Part shown: in pieces, positions 27,122 to 36,196 of the stretch
Layout: each line of letters starts with the position of its first letter
Numbering within the stretch: the stretch's first letter is position 1
Source: Flavilitoribacter sp020436695
GTDB taxonomy: Bacteria > Bacteroidota > Bacteroidia > Chitinophagales > Saprospiraceae
Reading direction: 5' to 3'
DNA: 64,000 nt
Assembly (NCBI GenBank): GCA_041392665.1
Contig: JAWKLQ010000002.1
Location: forward strand, 1 to 64,000
Position numbers and translations under genes: made by a program
Notes under the pieces: generated by a model
Told to the model about the DNA's origin: nothing
The model's database searches: none
The model's input: only the letters and a program-made list of their open reading frames with translations

Positions 27122-28207
27122 TCATTGGATCCTGATCCCGACTCTAAACGGATTCTCCTCAAGGCCATACACAAATGCCTCATTTACCTGATCCAGGGAA
27201 AAGCCATCGTATATGAGCGTAGCAAATGGAAAATCGAGGTGATGTTTTTCCATAAATTGTACCGCTGCTACCAGATCGTGCTGGTTGTAATTGTGCAATC
27301 CTCTGATCGTCCACAAATGGCGTACGATCTGCTCCGCGTTGATCCGCAGATCACGTTGCGGATAAGTCGCACCCACCCATACCGCCATACCGCCGACCGC
27401 CAATAGTTGCAGGCTTTTTTCCATGGCTTCGGCTACGCCGCTCAGTTCGATGACAATGTGAAAGGGCTGTTCGTTTCCCATCGTCGAGACCAGTGTGTCA
27501 TCCTCCAGTTCATCGCCTACCACTCCAAGGTCCGCTCCAAAGTCACAAGCCCGTTCCAGGCGCACCGGGTTAATATCCATCGCCACCACCCTGGCTGCAC
27601 CTGCGGTTTTGCTCATCGCGCAGGCTATCATCCCCAACATACCCGCACCCGAGACCAGTACGTTTTTACCAATTAGATCACCGGCCAGACGGATCGCTCC
27701 GGAAACCGTGGCTACGGCGCAGTTGATAATGGCAGCCTGTGGCAACGGCAGGGTTTCGTCTATTTTCACTATCGGGGTATTGCGCCGTAAGAGCGTATAT
27801 TCGGCCAGGCCACCATGCAAGTTGCTGGTCGCCGTAATGCGTTCGTGCCCGTACTTGAACAGATCAGCGGCCTTTTGCGGGATACCGGCCTGCGAAAGTG
27901 CATCTGCCGGATCACTAGCGTAGATCGCCCATGAAATGCGATCGTTCAGGTGCAGGTGTTGTCCCCGTTCATCCGTTCCGGGATGTGCTTCGTGCCGCGA
28001 AACGATCCTTCCGACGATCTCGTGCCCCAGTATGGTTGGAGTTTTTTCGCGACGTTTACCGGAATAGGTATTAAGATCGCTCCGGCAAAGGGTGACATAC
28101 TCGTTCTTTACCAGAATTTCCCCCGGCCCCAAAGGCGGGATATCGACCTCTTGCAATGCGAACGGAGTATCAGGTAAAGTAAAAACGGCTATCTTACATT
28201 TTTGCAT
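27122..28207 (-). CDS. Zinc-type alcohol dehydrogenase, phosphonate-catabolism-associated type
   Basis: A 361-aa medium-chain dehydrogenase. The GroES-like half has 'VTLCRSDLNTYSGKR' (catalytic-zinc Cys) and 'TILGHEIVGRIV' (zinc His-Glu). The Rossmann half has 'VLVSGAGMLGMIACAMSKTA' and 'VVAMDINPVRLERACDFGAD' (Asp for NAD). The structural-zinc four-Cys lobe typical of horse-liver ADH is missing; instead there is an insert 'YASDPADALSQAGIPQKAA'. This form matches the putative phosphonate-associated alcohol dehydrogenases found beside phosphonatase-like hydrolases. It is followed by the HAD gene on the same strand, supporting a joint role in breakdown of a phosphonate or phospho-compound (inference). 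Confidence 0.85.
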   Translation of the reverse strand: MQKCKIAVFTLPDTPFALQEVDIPPLGPGEILVKNEYVTLCRSDLNTYSGKRREKTPTILGHEIVGRIVSRHEAHPGTDERGQHLHLNDRISWAIYASDPADALSQAGIPQKAADLFKYGHERITATSNLHGGLAEYTLLRRNTPIVKIDETLPLPQAAIINCAVATVSGAIRLAGDLIGKNVLVSGAGMLGMIACAMSKTAGAARVVAMDINPVRLERACDFGADLGVVGDELEDDTLVSTMGNEQPFHIVIELSGVAEAMEKSLQLLAVGGMAVWVGATYPQRDLRINAEQIVRHLWTIRGLHNYNQHDLVAAVQFMEKHHLDFPFATLIYDGFSLDQVNEAFVYGLEENPFRVGIRIQ

Positions 28208-28224
28208 TTGATCCGGTAGTCGTA

Positions 28225-29909
28225 TTAATGAAATAAAGGTACAGAGGTAAGCATCGTCTGCGTACCGTCAGAGCGAACATATCCAACTTCCAGCAACTGA
28301 CCACTATAATCCTCAAAATATTCGATCCGGATGGGGTGCAGCCCCTTTTCCAGAGCAATTAATCCGTTTTTCCGGCGCCGGCTGTGAGAACCGTCATTAT
28401 TCACGACCTCCCGCTCTCCGACAAACAAGCTGGAGCCGTCATCCGAAATGGTAAAAAAGGAGTACGTATCAGAGGCCGGCACTTCGATCCAGCCTTCAAA
28501 TACCAGCGCGTAGTGATCTTCCCGCCGGGCCAGGGCTGCTACTTCTAATTGGGTCGTTGTGCCGGTACGCAGGGCCTGCATGGTGCTGAAATCCGGCAAT
28601 TGCTCGAATTCCCCCTCGTAATAGTGGAAAGCCAGGCCCGGGCTCAGGTCCTTTACCGACTCTGTAGCCGGCCGTGGCTCCAGGCGTTCATAGCGTTTAC
28701 TAAAACCGGGCTCCGTACCTGATGGTCCCAGGTGAAATACCTGGCATTGACGGTAGTGGTCCGGTCGATGGTGAACGGCTCTGTGTACAATTGTGAGACG
28801 GCTGTGGGCTCGCTACCATCCAGTGTGTACCGTATCTCCAGATGAGGATAAAAATGGTCAAGTGCGATCTGATGTTGATCAACAAAGAAGGCCGGCCCGG
28901 TAAATTGCAGTTGTAGATTGATCTCATCCAAATTGACACGATAGCGCAGTTCAGTCTGATTAGTCATGGCATCCGCTATTTGAAAGAGCAAGTGCGGTAC
29001 TTCTTCCTCGGTGGGTTTCAGTAGCAGATCGATGACGGCCACACTGTGTTTGGAGCGGATCACCGGAGCGACACGCAATGGGTTGAACTCAGGGTCTTCA
29101 ATCTGATTAATACCGGCAAATTGCAATTCGACGGCATCGAAATCCAGGGCATTGCGCAACCGGCAAACCTCACCGTAATGCTGGTCTCCGGTAAGAAAGA
29201 ACACGCCTTGGGCCCCGTTCTTTCGAATGGTATTGAACAGGCGGCGGCGTGCCAGCGGAAATTTATCCCAGGTTTCAGATCCGGCCTCCCGGTCCAGCAG
29301 GATCTGAAAACCGGATACGATCAGACGCAGGTCAGCGGGCTCAGTCAGTTGTTTTTCCAGCCATTGCCATTGGGACTCGCCGAGTACATCGCCACTGCCG
29401 TCCTGAGCGTCGCGATTGTAGCGTACATCTAGCATGATGACCTGTAGGTCTTTATCCCCGATCTGAAAATGGCGGGTATAATAAATGCCGTCCTGCCCGG
29501 CGGGGATAACATCTTCCAATTGCCAGAATTTTCGAAACATAGCCTTACTCTCCGCCTTAAAGCGATACTCCTTTCCGGCGTCGTTCAGGCCGAAATCGTG
29601 ATCATCCCAGGTCGCCATGTAGTCGAATTGTTCCGTCAGTTGCCGGAAGGCGGGTTTGGCGACCAGTGCGTCGTAGCAGGTCTGTATGAATGCCGGATCA
29701 TCCGGTGCGTCGGCGTAGACATTGTCGCCGATCCAAAGGCACAGATCCGGTTCTACTTCCAGATAACGGGCCAGCGCCGGGGCCGGCTCAAATTGCCGGT
29801 GACAGGCCAGTACGGCAATGCGGAAGCGGCCTTCTTCTTTGGTCGGGATCTGACCAAATGCCGTGCCGGCCAGAATCAGCAGCGGGCTAAAAATAAATAT
29901 TGCTTTCAT
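28225..29909 (-). pseudogene. PhoD-like phosphoesterase with PA14 tail, split by a one-base frameshift near 28708-28710
   Basis: ATG 29909 gives a signal peptide ('MKAIFIFSPLLILAGTAFGQ'). A PhoD-type metallophosphatase domain follows: 'VLACHRQFEPAPALARYL', 'LWIGDNVYADAPDD', 'DYMATWDDHDFGLND' and 'FFLTGDQHYGEVCRL'. A chitobiase-like Ig segment ('RYTLDGSEPTAVSQLYTEPF') comes next, then the frame stops at 28653. The -1 frame is open across the break and reads 'PGFSKRYERLEPRPATESVK', then 'GLAFHYYEGEFEQLPDFSTM' into a PA14 domain ending at 28225. This is the same order as the intact neighbour. The break falls in a CCC run (plus-strand ggg at 28708-28710), where one C appears lost. The repaired protein is about 560 aa. 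Error versus decay cannot be decided here. Confidence 0.82.
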
Positions 29910-29932
29910 AGCGGGAAAAGCCACAGTTGCTA

Positions 29933-31861
29933 TCAATGAGATAATTGCTCAAAAACGACTTTTCGTCGTTGGTCATCGCCCGGGTTCTGGACATACAGGG
30001 ATAATTCTTCCCCCAGGAAATCTTCAAAATATTCGATCCGAATGGGGTGTTTACCTGCCTGCAAGGCAATATATCCGCTACGCGTGCGGGCACTATGTGA
30101 GCCGTCGTTATCCACAACCAATTCGCCGTCAATGAATAATTTTGAGCCGTCGTCGGAGCGCACATAGAAGGTATACAGTCCGTCCTCCGGCACTTCAATG
30201 AGGCCGGTGTACAACACGGCGAAATGATCCAGTCGGTCTTCCGACAGTTGTTCCAGATCAAAGTCGGTCACCATACCGGAACGCACCGGGCTGAGTGTAT
30301 TGAAATCGGGCAGCGTCTGAAAATTGCCTTCGAAGTACTGATAAGACAGCCCCGGTTTATCCCGGCGTACTTTCGTTGCCGGATGCAGCGGCACTTTGTG
30401 GTAGGTCTGTTCCAGAAAATCCGTGCCGCTTCCGGAAGCAGGATCGAAGAGGGCAGCTTTGATGGTAGCATCCTCTTTCAATGGGATTGGAGCAGTATAG
30501 ACCGGGGACTGCAAGGTAGGTTGGCTGCCGTCGGTGGTATAGTGTATGACCAGGCCCTGCACCGGAGTGGTCAGCGTTACTTCCGCTTGATCCAGGAATA
30601 GGATTGGTTCCATAAACCCGATCTGCTGCTCTTTGATCACTTTGGGAATGGGGTAGGTACCTTCCAGTTGGAAGGGTGGTTCGGCTACCTCCGGACGGAA
30701 GCCGATGGTGAAATCCATTTCTACCGGATCGATGCGCTCAAAAGGGAGTTCACTATTGAGGTGCCAGCTCATGACAAATGCTTCGGCCTGCCCTGGAGCG
30801 ATACGCTTGTGCAGAATACTCTGATCCAGTTCCAGATGATGGTTGTGGAAAATACGCCCATCGAAATAGAGTGTATCTTCGGCCGTATTGGCAATATTCA
30901 GCAGGATCTTTCCGGCAGTCCTTTCTTCATTGATCGTCATTACACCATTGAAGTCGGCTGCCTGCAGTAAAGCATCGCGCAGAGCAGCTTCGCGGGCCGA
31001 GGCAATATCGTGCCGGAGCATCCCGTCCAGCTTGAGATTGAGCATACGAGGGCCGTCATCGGTCATGGTGATCCAGGTTACATGGTCGAATTCACCGAAC
31101 TGCGGCCCGCGCAACTGACTGCCGCCACCGGTGGTTGCCAGCACGTAATAGTTTCTTTCTTTGCGCACCGCCTGCATGTAGCGGTGGTGATGACCGGCAT
31201 ACATGGTATAAGGCCGGTCTTTCAGCGCTTCCTCCAACTCGATGAAACCGTTGAAGGAGCGATACATCCACACCGGGTGGTGCATGAACAAGAGTGTCCA
31301 GCGCACATCGGGGTGGTCGGCCAGTACTTTTTTGAAATAATTGATCTGATCATCGGAAAAGGTGGCATCATCATCCCCATCCGTGCTATCCAGCGCAAGA
31401 AAAAGGACATTCTTATAAATAAAATGATAGTAAGACCGTCCGTAACGCTCCAGCCATTCGCTGCGCATAAGTTCATTGGCGATATCGTGATTGCCCGGCA
31501 CATAGAAAAAACGCATGGCCAGCGGTTGCAACAATTTATCGAATTCAGCCCATTGACTATCGATGGTATCCGGTATCCGGGAACCTTCGATCAGGTCCCC
31601 CACACTCATGACGAATTCCGGCATCAGCAGATTCAGTTTCTCGATCGCCTTTCCAAACACCCCTTTGCGGTGGCCGCCGGTGCGGTCCGTAAGGATGGCG
31701 AACTGGAAATTATCGGGTTCGTTTTCGAAGCGTTTTTCCGTCCAGGGTTTGCGGTCGGTACTGACCGGAGATTGAAATGAAGAATTTTCCTGAGCAGAAA
31801 TTATTGACAAGCTACTTAAGACCAAGATCAAGAGGAGTAGCGGGGAAAATGGTCTCATCAT
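29933..31861 (-). CDS. Secreted metallophosphoesterase with PA14 domain
   Basis: A 642-aa protein with signal peptide (residues 1-23). Residues about 45-260 are a calcineurin-like phosphoesterase: 'FAILTDRTGGHRKGVFG', 'FVMSVGDLIEGSR', 'FFYVPGNHDIANE', 'LLFMHHPVW' and 'YAGHHHRYM', giving the expected metal-binding Asp/His/Asn set. Residues about 420-470 are a chitobiase-type C-terminal module ('VIHYTTDGSQPTLQSPVYTA'). Residues about 500-640 are a PA14 domain ('FYVRSDDGSKLFIDGELVVD', 'KHPIRIEYFED'), usually carbohydrate-binding. It probably dephosphorylates sugar-bound or extracellular substrates in the periplasm or outside. The following PhoD-like gene starts 23 bases after its stop and shares the same accessory modules; the two form an operon. 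Confidence 0.9.
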   Translation of the reverse strand: MMRPFSPLLLLILVLSSLSIISAQENSSFQSPVSTDRKPWTEKRFENEPDNFQFAILTDRTGGHRKGVFGKAIEKLNLLMPEFVMSVGDLIEGSRIPDTIDSQWAEFDKLLQPLAMRFFYVPGNHDIANELMRSEWLERYGRSYYHFIYKNVLFLALDSTDGDDDATFSDDQINYFKKVLADHPDVRWTLLFMHHPVWMYRSFNGFIELEEALKDRPYTMYAGHHHRYMQAVRKERNYYVLATTGGGSQLRGPQFGEFDHVTWITMTDDGPRMLNLKLDGMLRHDIASAREAALRDALLQAADFNGVMTINEERTAGKILLNIANTAEDTLYFDGRIFHNHHLELDQSILHKRIAPGQAEAFVMSWHLNSELPFERIDPVEMDFTIGFRPEVAEPPFQLEGTYPIPKVIKEQQIGFMEPILFLDQAEVTLTTPVQGLVIHYTTDGSQPTLQSPVYTAPIPLKEDATIKAALFDPASGSGTDFLEQTYHKVPLHPATKVRRDKPGLSYQYFEGNFQTLPDFNTLSPVRSGMVTDFDLEQLSEDRLDHFAVLYTGLIEVPEDGLYTFYVRSDDGSKLFIDGELVVDNDGSHSARTRSGYIALQAGKHPIRIEYFEDFLGEELSLYVQNPGDDQRRKVVFEQLSH

Positions 31862-31994
31862 TGTACGTGCTTTTTCACAAATGTATAGTTTACGTCTTTA
31901 AAGAATCTAACACAACTTAATTGTTTCCAATTATTTAATACCCAGTTTACACACATGATCTATTTTTCGTTTTTGAAACAGCAAAGCCGGAAAC

Positions 31995-34900
31995 GTGCAG
32001 AAAAATATATTCACCCTCTTCATTAGTCTACTGATAATTTTCATATCATTCAAATGTACTCGATCTGATTCCGGACCGGACGGACCGATGATGCGACTCC
32101 TCCAGCCGGAAGAAACAGGTGTTTCCTTTACCAACACACTCTACGAGTCGACTGAACTCAATATCATCACTTTTGAATATCTCTATAATGGAGCCGGTGT
32201 GGCCGTGGGCGACATCAACGATGACGGCTTAGCGGACCTTTATTTCTCCGGGAATATGGTGCCTGGACGGCTCTATCTAAACCGGGGCGATCTTCACTTT
32301 GAAGAGGTAACCGAACAAGCCGGGATCGACACCCGAGGTAAATGGGGCACCGGCGTCAGCATGGTGGACGTTAATGCGGATGGCCGGCTCGATCTCTACC
32401 TATGCTTTTCCGGGCCCTACACCGCTGAAGTCCGGAAAAATATGCTATACATCAACAATGGGGATGGTACTTTTACGGAACAGGCAGCCGCTTTCGGTCT
32501 GGATGACACGGCACATACTACGCAGGCCGCTTTTTTTGATTACGATAAAGACGGCGACCTGGATGTATACCTGCTCAATAATATGACCGATGAAACGGGA
32601 CCAAATATCATCCGTCCCAAGCGCCTGAATGGGGAAATGCTCAATACCGATAAGCTCTACCGCAATGACAACGGCCATTTCACGGATGTTTCCCGGCAGG
32701 CGGGCATCCTGAAAGAGGGCTATGGCCTGGGAGTTGCCATCGGCGATATCGATCAGGATGGGTGGCCGGATATCTATGTCTCCAATGATTATTTGTCCAA
32801 TGACCTGTTATATATCAATAACGGAGACGGTACCTTCACCGATCGTGCTGCCGAATATTTCCGACACACGAGCTATTCCTCCATGGGTTGCGATCTGGCC
32901 GATTACAATAATGACGGCCTGCCGGACATCGTGGCGGTAGATATGTTACCGCCGGATAATAAGCGACGCAAATTGATGATGGGTTCGGTCAATTATAACC
33001 GTTTTCGCTCGGAAATCCTGACCGGTTACTTTCCTCAATATATGCGCAATACTCTGCAGTGGAATCGGGGCAAAGTGCCGGACGGCAAGGTTGCCTTTAG
33101 CGAGATCGGCCAACTGGCCGGTATAGCCGGTACCGACTGGAGTTGGAGTCCATTACTGGCGGATATGGATAATGATGGCTGGAAAGACCTGCTTATAACC
33201 AATGGCTATCCGCGGGACATTACCAATCTGGATTTCGCTGCCTATAAGGCCAATCTGATGATGCAGTCGCAATACAATACCGCCACCTTGCAGCAGCTCA
33301 TCCAGGCCGTCAACGAGGTGGAAGGAGCCTATCTGCCCAACTATTGTTTCCGCAATCAGGGAGATCTGACCTTCAGTGATGCGTCGGCAGTCTGGGGTTT
33401 TACGCAACCTTCTTTTTCACACGGCGCCGCCATTGCGGATCTGGACAATGACGGAGATCTGGATTATGTCACCAACAACTCATTTGATCCGGTCTTCATC
33501 TACGAGAACCGCAGCCGGCAACTACAACCGGAGCATCATTTTCTCCGCCTGCAACTAAGCGGCCATTCCATAGGGTTCGGAACGAAGGTCTGGCTATACC
33601 GGGATACCTCTGTTCAGTTTCAGGAATACTATCCGGTCCGGGGTTTTCAGTCGAGTGTGGAACATACGCTGCATTTCGGCCTGGGAGAACAGGCAATCGT
33701 TGACTCCGTCCGCATCCAATGGCCGGATGATGCCTGGCAGGTCATTCCTCAACCGTCGGTAGATCAGGTGCTGAATGTAGACTATGCACCCAATACCCAT
33801 GGTTTGCTAGATACGACCGAGGCGCAAGCGACACTTTTACGTGCCATACCTGCTCCCGATTTTCAACATCAGGATCCACACTTTTCGGATTTCAAGGTTC
33901 AACCTTTGTTGATGCATAAGTATTCCCAGGAAGGCCCTTCCATAAGCATGGCGGATGTGAATGGTGACGGACTGGACGATCTCTTCATCGGAGGCGCTTT
34001 TCGCCAATCAGGTAAGATCATGATCCAGTGTACCGATGCGAGCTTTCGCACCTATGAACTGGATGCAGCACTCGCCGACCGGGAAGACCTGGGCAGCCTG
34101 TTCTTCGATGCGGACCAGGATGGGGATACAGACCTGTACGTCACCAGCGGCAGTAGTGAGTTCCCCGCAAATTCGCAATATTACCAGGATCGACTGTATC
34201 TGAATGACGGCACCGGCCGCTTTGCACTCGCCCCGGAAGCTTTACCGACGATGAACAGCAGTACTTCCTGTGTAGCGGCGGCGGATTACGATCTGGATGG
34301 GGACCTCGATCTTTTCGTTGGAGGCTTCGTGCATCTGGATCAATATCCTACAGCTCCGCGAAGTTTCTTATTAGAAAACAAGGGCGGTAAATTCGAAGAC
34401 GTTACTGCCCGTCTGGCTCCCGAGCTAATACAACCCGGCCTGATCAAAGATGCTGTCTGGACAGATCTGAATATGGACGGACGGGCGGATCTCGTACTGG
34501 CTGGGGAATGGCTGCCCATCTCCGTTTTTCTCAACACAGATGGCCGCCTGGAAAACCAGACCATCGCGGCAGGACTGGGATCAACCGTCGGTTGGTGGAA
34601 TCGCCTCGCTGTACATGATCTGGACCAGGACGGTGACCCCGACCTGATCGGCACCAATGCAGGATGGAATACGCCCTTCCACAGTGATCCACAGGCGGCC
34701 CTAAGCCTATACAGGGACGATCTTGACGGCGATGGAAGGCTGGACCCCCTGATCGGCTACTATCTACAGGATAAACAGGTGCCCGTTCAACTCCGGAATG
34801 ATGTGTTGAGCTGGATGCCTTCCCTGAAAAAGCGTTTTACGAACTACGAGCAATATGCGCTCACCGGCTGGAAAGATCTGCTGGCGGATAAAGTGTCTCC

Positions 34901-35300
34901 CCAGTTACCGGCGAATTGGTTCGCCACCAGCTGGTTTGAAAATATGGGCGATGGGACATTCAGCGTACACGCCTTGCCAAGGGAAGCCCAACTGACTTCC
35001 TTCTACGGGATACTGGCGGATGACCTGAATGGGGATCTGCATCCGGATCTGCTGCTGGTCGGCAATTCCTCCGCTCCTAATCCGGATATGGGGCAATTCG
35101 ATGCGGCTAACGGTCTGCTGCTATTGGGTGATGGTCAGGGGCATTTTCAACCGCAGTCTATGCAGGAAAGTGGATTTTACGTACCCGGTGAAGGCCGTGA
35201 TCTGATCGAATTGCGCACTGCACAGGGAAACAAGACGATCCTGGCGGCACGGAATAATGCGGGTATGCTGGAATTTCAAATACAACTGCCGAAGCAATAG
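31995..35300 (+). CDS. Lipoprotein with FG-GAP/VCBS repeats and ASPIC/UnbV domain
   Basis: A 1101-aa protein from GTG 31995. A lipoprotein signal ends at Cys ('IFISFKCTRSD', about residue 16). Many FG-GAP/VCBS beta-propeller repeats carry calcium-type loops such as 'GDINDDGLADLYFSGN', 'DYDKDGDLDVYLLNN' and 'DLDNDGDLDYVTNN'. An ASPIC/UnbV segment lies at about 510-600 ('GFGTKVWLYRDTSVQFQEY', 'GLGEQAIVDSVRIQWPD'). A second propeller fills the rest. Such CRTAC1-like proteins are common outer-surface lipoproteins of Bacteroidota, often near SusC/SusD genes. The gene is divergent from the phosphoesterase operon with a 133-bp shared promoter region. The exact ligand is unknown. The GTG start is chosen because the signal peptide begins right there. 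Confidence 0.92.
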   Translation: MQKNIFTLFISLLIIFISFKCTRSDSGPDGPMMRLLQPEETGVSFTNTLYESTELNIITFEYLYNGAGVAVGDINDDGLADLYFSGNMVPGRLYLNRGDLHFEEVTEQAGIDTRGKWGTGVSMVDVNADGRLDLYLCFSGPYTAEVRKNMLYINNGDGTFTEQAAAFGLDDTAHTTQAAFFDYDKDGDLDVYLLNNMTDETGPNIIRPKRLNGEMLNTDKLYRNDNGHFTDVSRQAGILKEGYGLGVAIGDIDQDGWPDIYVSNDYLSNDLLYINNGDGTFTDRAAEYFRHTSYSSMGCDLADYNNDGLPDIVAVDMLPPDNKRRKLMMGSVNYNRFRSEILTGYFPQYMRNTLQWNRGKVPDGKVAFSEIGQLAGIAGTDWSWSPLLADMDNDGWKDLLITNGYPRDITNLDFAAYKANLMMQSQYNTATLQQLIQAVNEVEGAYLPNYCFRNQGDLTFSDASAVWGFTQPSFSHGAAIADLDNDGDLDYVTNNSFDPVFIYENRSRQLQPEHHFLRLQLSGHSIGFGTKVWLYRDTSVQFQEYYPVRGFQSSVEHTLHFGLGEQAIVDSVRIQWPDDAWQVIPQPSVDQVLNVDYAPNTHGLLDTTEAQATLLRAIPAPDFQHQDPHFSDFKVQPLLMHKYSQEGPSISMADVNGDGLDDLFIGGAFRQSGKIMIQCTDASFRTYELDAALADREDLGSLFFDADQDGDTDLYVTSGSSEFPANSQYYQDRLYLNDGTGRFALAPEALPTMNSSTSCVAAADYDLDGDLDLFVGGFVHLDQYPTAPRSFLLENKGGKFEDVTARLAPELIQPGLIKDAVWTDLNMDGRADLVLAGEWLPISVFLNTDGRLENQTIAAGLGSTVGWWNRLAVHDLDQDGDPDLIGTNAGWNTPFHSDPQAALSLYRDDLDGDGRLDPLIGYYLQDKQVPVQLRNDVLSWMPSLKKRFTNYEQYALTGWKDLLADKVSPQLPANWFATSWFENMGDGTFSVHALPREAQLTSFYGILADDLNGDLHPDLLLVGNSSAPNPDMGQFDAANGLLLLGDGQGHFQPQSMQESGFYVPGEGRDLIELRTAQGNKTILAARNNAGMLEFQIQLPKQ

Positions 35301-35308
35301 TACTAAGC

Positions 35309-35755
35309 CTAATGCCGGGGATCGGAAAACGGCACCAGATCAGCTTCCGGCACATCGGTTCTGGACAAAAAACGGATCTCATAACGCTCCTGATTGTTAC
35401 CGCTAAAGATAGGGCTCCTGCTTCTTTTTAACACCAGTGTTTGCGGATCGAGGCTGAGTACCTGAAAATACAGTTTGTCTCCTCCCTGGGTGGAGCGCAG
35501 TGCAATAGTATCTTTTCCCTGCCAATCAAAAAAATAGCTTTGAAAAGACCCGTACTTGATCTCCTTCATGATGCCGTCGGGTTCGTAAACGTAAGTGGCC
35601 CAGTCACTACCTTCTTCCCGCTGCGTGTAGGAAAAACCATTGTAGTAGGTATAGGTAGAATCCACTTTCCAGGCGCCGAGAAGGCGTTCGACCGGTGCTT
35701 GCGGCCGGCAGGCGAAGAATGGAAGCAGTAGCAGGATATAGAAATAGGATCGCAT
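35309..35755 (-). CDS. Small lipoprotein, lipocalin-like
   Basis: A 148-aa protein. A lipoprotein signal ends at Cys16 ('ILLLLPFFACRPQAP'). The mature part starts 'VERLLGAWKVDSTYTYYNG' and has alternating beta strands ('YVYEPDGIMKEIKYGSFQSY', 'TLVLKRSRSP'), like the lipocalin-like/META-type small lipoproteins of Bacteroidota. Function unknown. It converges with the ASPIC/UnbV gene with only 8 bases between the stops, leaving no room for separate terminators. Confidence 0.75.
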   Translation of the reverse strand: MRSYFYILLLLPFFACRPQAPVERLLGAWKVDSTYTYYNGFSYTQREEGSDWATYVYEPDGIMKEIKYGSFQSYFFDWQGKDTIALRSTQGGDKLYFQVLSLDPQTLVLKRSRSPIFSGNNQERYEIRFLSRTDVPEADLVPFSDPRH

Positions 35756-35791
35756 ACAGCGTAGTTTCTTGTACCTAAAGCTATTGGTCTA

Positions 35792-35954
35792 AGTAGTATG
35801 CTGTCGACAACACTACTGGACGTTGGGACGTTGGGACGTTGGGACGTTGGGACGTTGGGATTTTAGGACTTAATAATCACAATCCCAACGTCTTAACGTC
35901 CCAACGTCCCATGGATTTTTCATCTAAAGATCCAGTAGTATGGTTATCGACAAC
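35792..35954. repeat. CGTTGGGA octamer hairpin flanked by direct repeats
   Basis: Five tandem CGTTGGGA units (35821-35860, left-flanked by CACTACTGGA) face a degenerate inverted set (35883-35911, TCCCAACGTCTTAACGTCCCAACGTCCCA split by a spacer unit). TCCAGTAGT at 35931-35939 mirrors the left edge. Outside these lie two near-identical direct repeats: AGTAGTATGCTGTCGACAAC (35792-35811) and AGTAGTATGGTTATCGACAAC (35934-35954). It looks like a self-contained repetitive unit of about 140 bp in the 441-bp gene-free stretch 35756-36196. Confidence 0.75.
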
Positions 35955-36057
35955 TTCACCAGCAGTGGAGAAGAAAGCGCGTAGATCAACATGAGTCATC
36001 CCGAATTTTCAAAGGTGTACATAATCAACAGATTGTCAATAATCAACAGTTGGATAG

Positions 36058-36110
36058 TTGTTGCGAGTTGCGAGTTGGGCTAACCCACAACCCGAAATCC
36101 GCAACCAATT
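36058..36110. repeat. TTGCGAG heptamer repeat with inverted partner
   Basis: TTGCGAGTTGCGAGTTG (36061-36077) is a tandem heptamer. CAACCCGAAATCCGCAACC (36088-36106) is its imperfect inverse. Just upstream, the motif AATAATCAACAG occurs twice with a period of about 20 bp (36021-36050). A CATCCCGAATTTTC segment at 35997-36010 is shared with 51369-51382. I see no gene here. Confidence 0.5.
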
Positions 36111-36196
36111 GAAAATCAGGGCCGTAAAAAACCATCAGCTTGTTGCTGGGGTTCTCATAGAAAAATTCGGGATGATCCATCTTGATCTTATCATGA

